NCBI GenBank assembly: GCA_003118195.1
Contig: BEXV01000300.1
Location: forward strand, 42,883 to 106,882
Length of the DNA stretch: 64,000 bases
Direction: 5' to 3'
Source of the DNA: Hemicentrotus pulcherrimus
Taxonomy: Eukaryota; Echinodermata; Echinoidea; Camarodonta; Strongylocentrotidae
Part shown: one piece after another, positions 46,150-61,100 of the stretch
How positions within the stretch are numbered: position 1 is the first letter of the stretch
Layout of the letters: each line of letters starts with the position of its first letter
The notes under the pieces: model-generated
What the model saw: the letters and a program-made list of their open reading frames with translations, nothing else
Told to the model about the DNA's origin: nothing
Databases searched by the model: none
Made by a program: the position numbers and the translations under genes

Positions 46150-49100
46150 CTCTTCTCCTTGCTCCTCTCCCACTCTTTCTATCTCCCTCTGTATCCCATT
46201 AATTAATGCCTTTCCTTATACATGATTCAGGATTTTTTTCAGGAAGAAGTCCGAAGAAAAAGACAATCCGTTACTTAAATCAAAAGCCCACTGCTTCATA
46301 GCGACGAAGTGTTAAAGCTTCACTTCCATTTGTTCCTACATCTCATTAAACATGCAATGCTTGATTACACTGGATATGAATTATGGATTAAACTTCTCAT
46401 GTTTCATCTCAAATTTCTGACAGGACTTTAGCCAAGTGTATTTTAAGATTGACACGTGTTTACAAAGACAAATCTGAAAGATTATTTGATATCTTGTTTT
46501 TGAAATTTTGATCGATTTCCTCCTCCATGTACATACTGCATTGCATTTTAATATGAAGATAGCATTTTAGCAGGCATTGCCTGAAGTGATATCAATGCAA
46601 ATGGTATCCTGCAAGAACAAATCAATATTGATGGAAAGACAAACCAATTCCTATCACTCAGTAGATTAAGAAATCATCTATGGATTATGCCAACATTAAA
46701 CAATATTATAAAGGGAGTCAGTTGTCTATTATAGACTGCTCTCAAGAACATCAAGAAAACATCTTTCATTAACCCTTTCCGTGTCATGGATGAAAAACCT
46801 CCCAAAAAGGATACAAATGTTTTATTATGAATGTTTGATATTCTTCTTCAAATAGGAACCTGAACACATTGTATAGGTAATTAATTGGGAAGATATTTTT
46901 CACAGCCAAATCTAACAATGAGACAGAAATTAACCATCCCATGTCAAATTTTACTTTTGAAAATGTCTTTTTGATGATAGTTTGTAAAGCTTGTATCACT
47001 GAAGAGGTTAATGGTTGAAATTCAGAGAGAGGCCTGCAAAAATTAACTATGAAAACAAAGATCTCACTCCTATTCATGTCAAAATTATGGAGAATATAAT
47101 GATATCATGTAGCATTTAACCCATTAGCTCCCACGCCATAACTGCTGTGTCAAAAATGAAAGGAATTGGACAGGACAGCGATTCAAGAATAATGAAGATG
47201 AAAGAAATAACCTTCAACATAAAGAGAAACAAAGAGTGAATAAAACGAGAGGGATAAAGCTGAAACTCATACCAGATGAGAGAAATCATAGATTAAAAAG
47301 TAAGAGGAAAAAGTAAATGATTCAAATAAGGAATAAAAACAACAACAGATTGAACATTCACTGTGTGTATCATACAAGCATAGAGATCATTCCATAAATA
47401 CATTGGATATTCACAAAAGAGTTAGCATCAGCAATTATTAAAGAAAAGCATTTTTAAACTATGATTTTAATACCAAATACAGAGAAGTTTTAAACCATGA
47501 AACAATTAAAAAACACATCACAGTACACCCGATCATGAATATGCATTTATGCAAATATCACTAAAAGGACAACACGAATAGGATCAGTACCAAATGAGGG
47601 AATGAATATGACAACAAACTTTTCCATTTCAAACTATTTCTCTTTGCATCGTATAATTTTGAGGAAAACAAGCTCATAATTTGATTTATGGCAATTAAAG
47701 CCATTCAAAATGATTCAAGAAATCTCTCTCTTTCTAAAGAAGAATTCGCAATAAAATATATGCAATGCTACCATCACAAGCATAAAATATGTAATGGATT
47801 GCTAATTTGGTGCTAAACATATATCAAAGTATAAGAATCTAATATGGATAACTTGCAATAATTGTGGTATGGTGCATTTGCTCTTGGTTGCCTTTCTAAA
47901 ATGAATTTCTTCATTATCATATCAATTTGAAATCTTTCTGCTAAGATTGTAGGTAACCTTTCATAAAATATGCAAGATGTGACAGGCAAAGAGAACATTA
48001 AGGAAAAAATTATCTTTTATTTCAATAATTATTTGCCCTCTTTAACCCCAAATGATTTTTGATCTTCTAAATTTGTCATCTTGTGATGCCTAATCTAGAA
48101 TGAGTGAAATGTGGCGTAAAATACCTCCAACTTGTCATTCTTCTTCATAGATGACATCATAGGCAGACCATGTCCAGAGTGACCGGTAGGTATCATCTGG
48201 GTCTGTAGCCCCATCATTTCTGGTGCTAGCCCCATTTGGGCTGCCTGGCTAGGTGTGAGTTGTCCTATATTGGGGCTAGGGAAGGGCATGAAGTAGGACC
48301 CATAGGGGTTGGATGAGGAATGGGTGCCGCCGACTGACATCGTCTGTCCGCCCCCCTGTGATGTCATAGATAGAGGAGATGGAGGGGTTAGTTGAAAAGG
48401 GTGGGTAGATGGGCATGGTAGAAAGGGGTATGGAATATACAGAGATCAGATGGATGTTGTAGTGAGACATAGTAGGAATAGGAGGTAGGAAGGCAAGGTA
48501 GAAAGGGTGAAAGAAGTTGGTAGGGGTGGTAGAAAGGGGCATAGTGGATAAGAGTGGAGGATAGGGTGTGAAACAACATAGGTTGATGAATGGTGGCAGA
48601 TTAGGGAGGGGGTAAAAACATTTGATGAAAGCAGTGGAAAATTAGAGAGATGAAAGTAATGGGAAATTAGAGAAATGAAAGGCAAAGGAAGATGGTTGGA
48701 GAGAAAAAGGAGAAATAAAAACAAGTGTCATGAGAAAGGAATAGATACGGTAGAATATAAAAATACAATGGGGAAGATAACAATAAAAAACAACAGATAT
48801 TAAAAACAGAATACCAAGAAAATAGAAAACAATATTTATATGAAAAGAAATATGCACGTCGTCAGGCAGGGAGATAGTTGGGGAAAGGAAAACAAAAATA
48901 TTAGATGAAACAAATATCATACCCAAATATATTAGAAGTACATGTACAATTTTGGAAGAGAAAAAAGAACCAAAGCAAAAAATGAAGGGAAAGGGCACTT
49001 TTAAATAAAACCTCATTAAAAGTCACCAATATCTATTTCTCTCAGTAAGTAGGGGTCTGTCAATCATTAAAAGCAAAGGCATCCATCTCCTCCAACATTT

Positions 49101-52100
49101 AGAACCAGTATAAAACCACACAGGTACCCTAAACAAAATAGCGCCCTCTCTTGTTTAAGCCTTGTTCATCTTATCATCATCGGAGGTGCAGCCAAACCAA
49201 TTGATCTATCCCTGCCCGGCCAGCGCTCATCACACTGGCGTAGCCGCAAATGTACAATTTCGCTCATCTCTACAATGCAAACTCGACAAGTGCGTACAAA
49301 GGGCATTGAATAGCTAGGCAAGAACAAATGAAGACAAAATATGGAGAGACTGCCCTCGGGAAATTGCAGACGAAACAATCATGGCCAATTTGCTTTCCTG
49401 AGCTTTGATTTGGTGGGATCTGTTCCACTCATTTCAGCTCTCGAATGGGAAAAGAGAGTCTGTTTTCTCAATCTGGAATTGCATTTCCACCTCGTGTCAA
49501 TTCATCTCAGGTCTTTCACGCGGCACATCTCTATATCTATAGCCTAGACTTCACACAAGGTTGTGTATAGTAGTTCCCCTCACACGTAAAATTTAGTATT
49601 ACAGAGGATAAATTTAGAGAAAAGATTATTCAAGGTTATGAAATGAATACAGGGTTTTATTCTTAAAAGAGATCAAATGAAAAGTGGCGTTTCGTGGAAG
49701 GATTAAGGTATTTACCAAATCAAGCTTTGTAAACACCTGTTTTAATACTGGGGCACTTGCAATTACTATGCAATGCCTTCTCTACTAGATCAACTGGATA
49801 ACCTAAGTTGGGAACTGATTAAATAAACAAATTAACTAAAAGAAAGGGAAAGTATTACTAAAATTATTTCCTAAGCTGTTAAAACATTAAAAGGCCATTT
49901 TGTTATTTCGCTTTATTTTTAATTTCATTATGACATTGTCAATTTTCAATAACCTGTATGAAATCAAAATCAAAATCAAAACTGCTTTTAAGGCTGAGGA
50001 GAGAAGCTACATCACTTTGCACAAGAAATCTTACGATATACATGCAAGTTCTTAGCAGGGCATCTTTATTCAACCAAATGTAAAAGAAAAGAAGCAACAT
50101 CTGGATTAATTCATCTACTTTTGACAGTAATGAGCCTGGGCACACCTAATCTCAAGTTAAACTCTAAATCAGAACATAACATGTGAGAGTCAATGAATTT
50201 GATGCTCAATGGAAAAACAACATGTTTAATGGAGAAGACTATCAAACAGATGCTGTCCTCATCATCACCTCATGATTAGGTTACCATAGGAACCACATCA
50301 TCAATGGAAGAAGAGGACTTCTCACTCTATTGTCTTGCATCATCCAACAGTTGCCATTTCATTCAGAAACATTGATCGGGCAATTGGTCTCTGTAGACAG
50401 ACCTTGTTCAAAACCTCGTCACAGTATTGCTGAAAGGTCATTAACAATTGGGGTCGTCCAACTTCCGCTTCCCAAGTGTCTAGCAATTCGATGAGGAGGA
50501 AAGAACCACAAATACAAATCATTGAGATGGGCCCTAAGAAGGGGCACTTGGAAAAAACATCACATGATTTTTTTACTTGGTGGTGGTGGTGATGGTGGTG
50601 GTGATGGTGGTGGTTGTTGTTGTGATGGCTACGATGATGATGCCGATAATGTAATGAATGGTGCAGATGTTTTCTGTATGAGAATAAAATGTAACCGATG
50701 ATGATTACCATTTCCATGATGATTCAGTCATTGTGATGATGATGATGATAATCATGCTACAGATGTAATCATTAGACACTTCCAATCGTTTGGAGGAATC
50801 CACCAAATGACAGCCAAAGAGCTAAATACACCACACCAAAAATTGAGACATAACAACAATGCTGATGGCAACCCACACATGGACTAACTATATAGCCAGC
50901 CATGAACATTCGCAGACCAGGCTGAAGCCATGATGGATGTAGCTGACAAGTCTGATTAATTCTCAAACTATGTCCCGTTTGACCAAACAGGACACCCTCT
51001 CTGTCTGGGACATGTTGACACAGACGCAAAACGATAGATCTATTACTCAGCTCAGACACGATACCCTCCTAAGCAACCAATGGACTGGCTTCTCTCCAAT
51101 CTTCCACCAGGGCATTATCTACCTCCCAACATGCATAATGGTGACGAGAAAATGGCATTGTGAACACCCACTGGACGATATATAGCTGGCTGCCGAAACG
51201 GGCAGAATAGCTATGCACTTGCCAATTCAGAACTTCATAAAAATTGGCCATATCCACCACATAACGTCCACATTGTAGCTGCATAACATATTTAAAACAA
51301 TGTAAAGCTAGGTCATGCTGGAGAATGTACCTAGGTCATGCCATGTGATGTGACAAGAGTGCCCCAACAGTAGACTGGGCTGATTTTATGGGGTAAAATT
51401 TTAACTTGGCTTCCAGGAGGGGAAGGGGGTTGGTCAGATGTGCCCCTAAATCTAACAGTGCTGCATGAACACAGCTCTTGCAGTCTGTAAGCAAAAATTC
51501 TACATTTCGACACCTACTAAGCCCAGCTGAAATTCTATTCTCAGGTTTGGCAGTGATCCATTTTCATGATTTCAGGGGTCGGGGAGGGGAATGTCCAATT
51601 CTGAATTATTTGGAAAGCCAGCTGCCACCATCCCGGACCCATACTTCAATCAATATTCATTTAAATAATGACAATTAAAATTGTGTTCATTACTTTGGTA
51701 CCCATTCATCACCTAGGTCGAGAGCAGCAAAGGACACTGGTACTACGTTGGGATCCTACCGAGGACCTTTGTATCTCATGTACAGCATCTAAACCCCTTC
51801 ACTTCAACACCTCTACCCAATGACGAAGGTGTCTTAGAATGAAGACCTATTGGGAAGGTATGAAACAGAATTGTTTCCAACAGATGCCAATACAAATTTA
51901 AATCCAGACCGTATTCATACATCATCGGATGCTATGAGCGATAAATATGGTAAACACCATCTTCAAAGGCATATAAAAAACAAGAGCTAGACATCCTCAT
52001 AGAAATACCACGCCTCCTACCCCTCCCTCTTCTCGCAATTAACGTCAGGAGCAATTTACAGCTCTGTGTTCTTGAACAAAACATTCTCTGGCATCACCAA

Positions 52101-55100
52101 GAGAGTTCTGCAGGATGATATATATCACATTACGAGACTCAAGGAAATATTTGTTGGGGGGCTTCATCATCATCCCATGTGAGAGATACTACCAGCTGTT
52201 TTGAGATGGATGGCAAAAAGAAAAAAGCATCTTCCCTCCCAGTACCCTCCCTTCATCACAGTTCGGTCTCTTGGAGACAGACAAAAGACAGGCCATTTAT
52301 GGAATGAACATTCAACATATAATCATGTCATAAAATTGTGTACGGTTCCTTCTTTGATGTGGAGTGGGGGTTGAGGGGAGGGGGGAGTTCTTGTTGTACA
52401 GGTGCACAAGTTGAAACCAACATGAAATGGACGCTACAAGGAATCCCCGGAATCCTACCCCTTAGTTGTTTTCCCTCGGGGAGCGCCTTATGCTGTACAT
52501 TGTCTGCATAACTTGTGCCGATGCTAACCCGGAGAATGTTTGTCAATATTTTATGACGAGGATTAAATCATAACTCAGGTCTAGCAAGAACCAAAAAGTC
52601 TAGCAACCAGCAAAAGTTATCCCATTTTATTCTTTCTTTCAAAACTGAATTCCAAAGTCTGTGTCTTATGCCGTACATTGTCTGCATAATTTGTGCGAAT
52701 GTTCACCCAATGACGATTGTCAATATTCTATTACGAGTATTAAAACAATATTCTCAGACAGGTCTAGCAAGAACTGAGAAGTCTAACTACCAGCAAAACT
52801 TATCCCATTTTATTCTTTCCGTCAAAATCCCACTCCTAGCTGTTTTATCGTAGGAAGCATCTTATGCCATATATTGTCTGCATAAGGATGTTTGTCAATA
52901 TTACATGATGGAGACTAAATCATAAATGAGATCTTGCAAGAACTGAGAAGTCTAGCTACCCGAAAAATTATCCCATTCGTATTCTTTCTTTCAAAATCAT
53001 GAACTTTATCTAAATATAATTTGGGTATTCCCAACATCCTGTCCATCCCCTAACAAAATCTTATAACAACAAACCCCATTACTTTTAAAGGACCACTAGA
53101 GGTAATTTGGGACAATACAATTCGTCCCTATTTTCACGAAGTGACGGTAGTGAGGAAAATCGTAACGCAAAGTGAATGCAATTTTTTTTCACTACCGTCA
53201 CTTCGTGAAAACAGCGACGAATTGTGGTATCACGAAAGATATGTAAGCAGAGAAGACTGGGCTGAAGATTTAGTATCATTTAGCCTATCAAAATTGACAA
53301 TGAACATCTCAAACTTTCTCCTTAAATACAAGAAGATACCCAATCATTTGAACAAATTCACAAAACATCTCTGTTCCTGCAAGCTAAGGATCAAATAATA
53401 TACAGCCTTGAAACTACTGACAAATGATTTTTTGTCCAAATCCAGATGAAATTATTCATTTCTAGAATGCTCCATCCTCACAAAATGCAATCGTAGGCAG
53501 GTCCATAAATTCCATATCCTGTTTCTATGGGAAAAAGTAAGGAAACCGTCTAGCCTAGCATTATGTTTGGAATGACAGAAATGAACATCTAGAATCCGCT
53601 TGCTGACCTCAAGAATAAATCAGACACTCCATTTTGAAGGGGATATGTATCCTTACTCCAGAAAGGAGAGATCTTTCTTCACCATTTTCCAACAAAGAAG
53701 CAATCAATAAAGATCAAATTGGAATATCTCCCATCTGCAGAGTGCAGGCATCATGGAGGGGATATCACAAGACTAGATGTAAACAATCGTAGTATATAGC
53801 AATAATTCATGAGAGTTATCTTAGCAGGACGATATCCATCCTCAGACATGTATGCATGTATTAAGACATGGTTCCGTGGTTGTAGAGTAGAGGTCTTCAA
53901 ATAGGAAGATCCATGGTTCTACACCCAGTAAGAGAGCTGGTGCCCATTGGTAAGAGATTAATTCTCAATAAGCTAGTCCCTTGGATGGGATTTAAAGCCA
54001 TAGGCCACGTGGCTGGTGATGTGTTTAAAGGAGAAAAATGAAATGATCTAACAAACAACAACAATAATCACATATTCATCGCAATAAAAACTCAATAAAT
54101 TTCAAAATTATTCGGACTGTAGATTATAATTCATACATAAAATTACTAATAACTGGAAAAACAACTTTGCAGGGTGACTTTATTAAGGTGTTCCATTGCA
54201 TGTACCTACCGTTTACTATGAAGAAAAATAATGAACATAGGTAAATCAATCAATATAAAACAAATAAATGAATAAGCATATGACTTCAATGAAGAAATAA
54301 GGAAATGAAAGGTTAGCATGGCCCTACATTAATGTAGTCCATGTACAAAAGCCTTTCAATTCCCCCACCTGCTCAAAAAAAAAATGTGAGTTTGTTATTA
54401 AAAAGATAACTGCATACATGTGCAGTTGATCTCTAATAAAGCTATGGACTGGTATGATACTAATTATAATCCAGCACTTTTAAATAAACCATGCATAATA
54501 ACCTTCAAACAAACTGAACAACAGATCTAGAAGTGTAGGGCTGGTACGTCGGCGAAGTTTCATGCAAAAAGGGCCAGAATAAACATACATGCAGAACCTA
54601 ATGCTTTATTATACCCACAATGCAACTTGATAAAGACACTCAAAAGTTCCAACGCAGAAATTGATGCAGTGGGACTACAGGTGTTTTAGTTTTTTTTTTA
54701 AAGTGTGATGGTTGAGGAAACTGCTCAAATAATAGTGGTACTTGATGTTTAAATAACATGTACATTATAAATGAAGGATACAGATGAATGCCCATTACCA
54801 GCTTGTAAATATACCAATACTTTCACTTCCCAGAAGAAAGGCTATAAATAACCTTCTTCGGCAAAGGAAGTGACGCGTTCAATGCAAATTTGTATGCAAA
54901 TATTTATTTCATAGATCAAATTATGATTTCAAGCTAGTGTAGAGAAAAAGAAGAATAAAACTCATTTTACTCCCCAAAAGCCAGAGAAAAAAATTCCAAT
55001 TATATTCCATAATCTTTGCTTTTTTGTGTATAAAAATAGAAGAAATAGAAAGCAGAAGAATTGCTAGTAAACAAAATGAATGTACAGGATAAAGAGTTGT

Positions 55101-58100
55101 TCACTTTGAATATTCTTTGCAATTTATACAAAATAATAAGTCAATTCAAAGTTACAATAATTTTGCATTCCAATTTTTGAATGAAAACTTTACATTTTGT
55201 CATAATCTATTTGATTTTTCCAGATACTATGAATTTTGGAAAGTAAACGGTATAATAAAATTTGCATGTCTGACATTCATTCATTTTGCTTTAAAATTAG
55301 TTGAGTTAGGAACTGATATATTTCATATTTGGCAAAGAAAAACTAGCAAAAGATTTGAAAACTATTTATTAAATTTTTTCTTCATTTTTTTTGTTTGTTT
55401 GTTTTTGTTTATGGTACGCACCATGGACACAGCAACGGGCAAGAAATAAGGACTGTACATAGCGTTGATGTCCGCAGCAGATTGGCTCGTATGGACTTGT
55501 TGGGCTTGACCCTGGAGGTGAGGGGGAGACAAAATGACATTCATGTTGACCAAACAAAAAAGCATATAAGAAGCATACTATAAAAGCGTGTTTGAATGCA
55601 TCCAGGGTTGGTTAGGAGTGGGGTTAGGGGGGGGGGGNNNNNNNNNNNNNNNNNNNNNNNNNNNNNNNNNNNNNNNNNNNNNNNNNNNNNNNNNNNNNNN
55701 NNNNNNNNNNNNNNNNNNNNNNNNNNNNNNNNNNNNNNNNNNNNNNNNNNNNNNNNNNNNNNNNNNNNNNNNNNNNNNNNNNNNNNNNNNNNNNNNNNNN
55801 NNNNNNNNNNNNNNNNNNNNNNNNNNNNNNNNNNNNNNNNNNNNNNNNNNNNNNNNNNNNNNNNNNNNNNNNNNNNNNNNNNNNNNNNNNNNNNNNNNNN
55901 NNNNNNNNNNNNNNNNNNNNNNNNNNNNNNNNNNNNNNNNNNNNNNNNNNNNNNNNNNNNNNNNNNNNNNNNNNNNNNNNNNNNNNNNNNNNNNNNNNNN
56001 NNNNNNNNNNNNNNNNNNNNNNNNNNNNNNNNNNNNNNNNNNNNNNNNNNNNNNNNNNNNNNNNNNNNNNNNNNNNNNNNNNNNNNNNNNNNNNNNNNNN
56101 NNNNNNNNNNNNNNNNNNNNNNNNNNNNNNNNNNNNNNNNNNNNNNNNNNNNNNNNNNNNNNNNNNNNNNNNNNNNNNNNNNNNNNNNNNNNNNNNNNNN
56201 NNNNNNNNNNNNNNNNNNNNNNNNNNNNNNNNNNNNNNNNNNNNNNNNNNNNNNNNNNNNNNNNNNNNNNNNNNNNNNGTTTGACGAAAATCCGACAAAG
56301 GATACAAAAGTTATGAATTTTTAATTTTGTGACGTCACATGCGAGCTGCTCTCCTATATACGTTGTGTACTGTAAATTCCATGAATTGTCATTTTCTCAG
56401 AAAAATAATAATTATTTTACCTGTGCATTCGATATATTATCAGACACATGCTTTCATACACGCCTCTATTAAATAGATCCATTCCTTCATCAAAAACCAT
56501 GAAAAGGGGGCAATTTATGGAAATTACAGTACACAACATTATGGAAGAGCAGCTCGCAAGTGACGTCACAAAATTAAAACTTTAAAAATTCATAACTTTT
56601 GTATCCTTTGTCGGGTTTTCGTCAAACCTTCACTGATATGTTTCTCTCACTGTTCTGCTTTTATTAAAAACAACTTAAGTTCAGGGTGGACTTTCCCTTT
56701 AAATGAGAAGGGTTAGTTAGGAGCTAAGAGGGTTGAAGAGGGGGTGTCGTGTGTAAGGGTGTGGGAGGTGTTTGGTAGGGGTGTAGACTTAGGGTGTGGT
56801 GGTGGTGGTGGTGGTGGTGGAGGTAGGAGATAATTTAAATAAGTGCATTATTAATGTTAACTGATTTAGAGGAAGGGGGTTGGGAGGGAGGGGGTTTTTA
56901 TGGAGAGGCTGGGATGAGGATCAGTTTGTGAATTATGTTAAGAGACAATTAAAAATTACTAAAATTGGTACACCAATGAATTGGGCGGATGGTAAATAAT
57001 GTATGTTTTGTAGTGCTCAGTGAAAAACAACCATGAGTGAAATTAGACAAAAGCAAGGTTTGGCATAAGAATTATTTTAGGGGTAAACATGACAAATGCA
57101 ATGAACATTCTTAGATATCACATTTCTATTTTCTACCAATTTAATCATCACATTCAAGCAACAGTGCACATCAAATTTATTCTTTTCTTTGGCTAAGGCA
57201 TTTCTAGCAAAGAATGAGAACAGAAGGACAGCATACAGCTGGGTTACATTTGCATCAATAAAACATTGGCGTTGATGAGCAAAGCATTAAGAAGATGAGC
57301 AAAGCATTAAAAAGATGGAAAAAAGGCAGTTGTGAAATATAGAGACACATAATGAAAAAAAGATGACTAGCTGGGATAATCTCCCTATCGTCCCTATTTT
57401 CACGAAGTGACGGTAGTGAAGAAAATCACATACAATTTGCGTGCAGATTTCCTCACTACCGTCACTTCGTGAAAACAGGAACGATATGGAGAAGGTGCAC
57501 ACAATGTGTGCAGCAAATGGATCCATTAAGCAGGGTTATAATAATCATATGCTAAGTGCTTACCAACAACATAATATTTATCACTATACATTTGTTACCA
57601 TTATCACGATCATCAATTAACAAGATATGGTCCATGGCATTTCAACTACAGATGCAAAAATATTAAATGAGATCTATTCAATTACAGGTAATATTCACAA
57701 AGGTTGTGCTTACAAAGATGTTGATAAAGATTGTCTCTTTCATCCCCACCCGACCCTCCTGCCTTCCTCCCCCTATACACATTAAATGGATCAATTCTTT
57801 GCATGGGGTATGATGTTGAGGCTAACGTTCCAATGATATGTTTTTCATGTTTCCCTATGTTGACAGCTTATCAAAGGAACTCTTGATATCTGATGTAAAA
57901 TATGTCCTGTTTGCGAGCCCTTTTGTAGCCTATATATTGCATGTTTACTGGGTATTCTAAAACAGTTCCTATTAACTTCATTTGTCAGTTTTTCATTTTT
58001 ATCACCAAACATTTGGAAGAAGCTTATGTCTGCGAACGTACGTTGGATGCCGTATTGCTGTTGGAAATTATGCCATCATCATTACAGTCACTCAATGTTT

Positions 58101-61100
58101 CCTATATTACAGACAAAAGACAACTGAAAGATTGTGTCATTGGTATCACATAATATACAACTGATTTTGTCTTTACATCTGCCTAATGGAGAAAGGGCGA
58201 TGAGAACATCCATATGACTATAAAAAATGAATGAATCTCTAACAAAATCAGTAATCAATAAACAATGTATTTTGAGCCTAGATTTTGCTACCGCACGAAG
58301 AATTCTAGTCAGGATGCAACTCAGGGCACGATGTTGGAGCGTAAAACGCTGAATATTTAAACGTGGTGCTAGGATACCAGGGAAGCGGATCGCGACGGAC
58401 GAACAGAGATTCATGGCTGGAAAATGGATGTAGAGATAGGTCCTGCATAAGTAATGAAGGTTAAAGCGGGAAGGGGTGTTTTATTTAGCAACGATCACCA
58501 TCATGAATTTGTGATGGTAGTGAGCTAAGATTGTAACATGACACTGAGTAGGATATTAAAATTGGATGAGCAGAATGCGAGAAGGGGGAGATGTGTAGGG
58601 GAGATTTGTCAGTGATATACAACTCAAAAGAATATTGAAATAGAGCAGCATTTAGAGTGAATTGTAATACCCCAATTTTTAAAGATACAATGGGCTTACA
58701 AAAGGTCCAACAATAATGTATACTAATAATTTCAATCGTATTCTGTAAAATCTCTCTGCTTTTTTTTTTTGAGAACATAGTAGAGTTTAGAGTTGTTATC
58801 TATTTTGATGGGCATTTTGAATGAGAACAAGAAGATTATCATTAACCTTCTTTTAGTAGAAGGTAACATTCAGGGCTTTAAGGAATTACAAATCAATTTC
58901 TTTTAGAATAATCTTTTAAAAGATGCTTAAAGATTATGGACCATTATTCTTTGCTGAGAATACTTGAAAATTAGATTTAAAGAGATTGGGTAGTACTAAA
59001 ATGATTATGGGGTAAAATATAAATTTATACACCTGTAATTATTAGGAACACTATTCTATTTCTATAGCTGGAAAGGAAATAAGGAAATTGATGTAAAAAT
59101 CATGTGATACCATCGATTAGAAATAACCAGTCCCACCCTATTAATTTCCGTGTCGTGATAAGAAATCACGTTCTTGTTATGAATGCATACAATGTAATCA
59201 TACCCCTCCCACCTTCCCAGGCCATTTAAACCCACTCCCATTATTCGGCAGAGTCAGACATCTTGCCAGAGTTAACTCAATTTTAAGAACCGCTGCAAAA
59301 ATTGAGGCTCAATGCCTCGGGACATCGCCTCATAAGAAAGAAAGGGAAAATTATCTTAAGTAGACAGAATTGGCAAAAAGGACGAAAAAAAATTGTGAAA
59401 AGGAGAGAGAAAATATGTCTGGTTTCTTTAAGTGGAGGAAATGGAGAAAATAAGCCCTAAGGAGATGGAATCTAGTACTCTATGGTTTGCTGTTCTTAAT
59501 TCAGCCTGCATGATAACTGGACACTACCTCGCCATTTAAATTTCTGATCAAATTGCGGATGATTCTAAAAGAAAAATAGAAAATGATGGTCCTTGTTCAA
59601 TCAACTTGAGGCCATATAGCACATTACTATAATACTAATAGAGGGGTACTTTTCTTTCTTAACTTCATCAACAGTTTTTGTCTAGCCTTTTCTTAAGCAT
59701 TTTTTTTTTTAAATTGTTTTTTTTTAAATCCAAAAATGAACAAAAAATTAATTTTCCTCATCCATACCATATCATACAAACATGAAAGAGATACTCAACT
59801 GATAGATTTTCTGCCCTAGCATTGTGTTTATTGCACAGATGAACTTGTCAACAGTGCATAACCCAATATCAACTTTCCCCTTCACAGACAGAGGGCTCAC
59901 GAGACTGAACAGCGCAGCTAGGGAAGCAGCAAGTTACAGGACGACACTGCTACAGCTGATCTGAGATGGCACGAGAGGGGACTTTGCGGTAGTCCTTCTA
60001 GAACAGTAAAGCTTTAAAACTAGGAGTATCTTATCATTGATGCTTTCTTAACCAATTCAGAGACCAAAACTGTAATGTTGATATACATTCTAACTAATCA
60101 AGTGGCTTTTCGTTGGTTGAAAATTAAAATGTTTGTGTCCTGTTTGTTTGGTATTGATGAATCCGGGATTCAAACAACGGTAGCTGAATGAAAAGAGATC
60201 CTGATTCATACTGCGGATGATTGTAGTAATGCAGTAGTAATGGTTTACTGAAAAAAAATTCATTTGCGGCTAACTGGCAAAATAGCAGAATTTTATACAA
60301 AGTCAAATGAACATAGTAAATCATAATTTGATAATTATTCATTTTTATACAACTGTAGGATGATAATAATAATATCAATAATAGAGTTGCAGTAACAGAA
60401 CTGAGATTAAATTAATGCATGTAGGTACATAAGTGATGCCATGGATGTATAACAAAGATTATCTTCCTGCTATATATGCTTGATTCCAAAATGTGCCTAA
60501 CAAATGTCCAAGAAAATAGTATGTTATAATATCTAATTTCAACAACTCATAATGTCTTCTTTCACCCAGATTAAGGTGGGGCTGGGTAATAGACATCTTT
60601 GACATGGATCTGTCCCTTTACATTAGTCATATGTTACATCCACATTTCAATTATTTTCCATCACAATTTTCCAGCGATGTTCTGAAGCATAATTATCAAT
60701 TTTGCAATGGCTAATGAATATTTCTCAGAAAAGAATGACACATAATGTATGGCAGGGAAGAACTGAATCAATCCAAATTATAATATGTTCCTGCATGGTT
60801 GTGGTGATGATCTTTAAAAGCCATGAATAATCATTCCAATCATCACGGTTACGAGTGGGATCCTCTACATCTATTACAAATTATCAAAACCAGCTGTATT
60901 ATATTTCAAGGTACAACTTAACACTGTGTCGTGAATTTCATGATGATGAAGTACCGGATAGCTGAATTGCTTACAGATTAGTTTTTTTCTATGTTTCTGA
61001 TAAATACATGATCCTGAATACATCCCTGAGACTTTTGAGGAATTTAAACCTATCAATAATTATTGAGGGAACAATGAAATCGTGTTACAATTTTACATAA

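Larger units (their letters stand above)
43533..48124 (-). other. MBNL intron, mostly featureless
   Basis: AT-rich. It holds a strong hairpin at 44561-44636 and a (CT)n stretch at 46100-46180. No further exon recognised. Confidence 0.5.
48356..55421 (-). other. MBNL intron
   Basis: AT-rich. Recognised: (GGT/GAT)n near 50575-50650 and 50735-50755, an interrupted open frame at 50772-51284, a long hairpin element at 53117-53225 and a SINE at 53868-54066. No exon with muscleblind similarity seen. Confidence 0.5.

Noticed and set aside
55588..56324. Three frames of 227-242 codons across 55588-56324
   Set aside because: They consist almost entirely of gap Ns.
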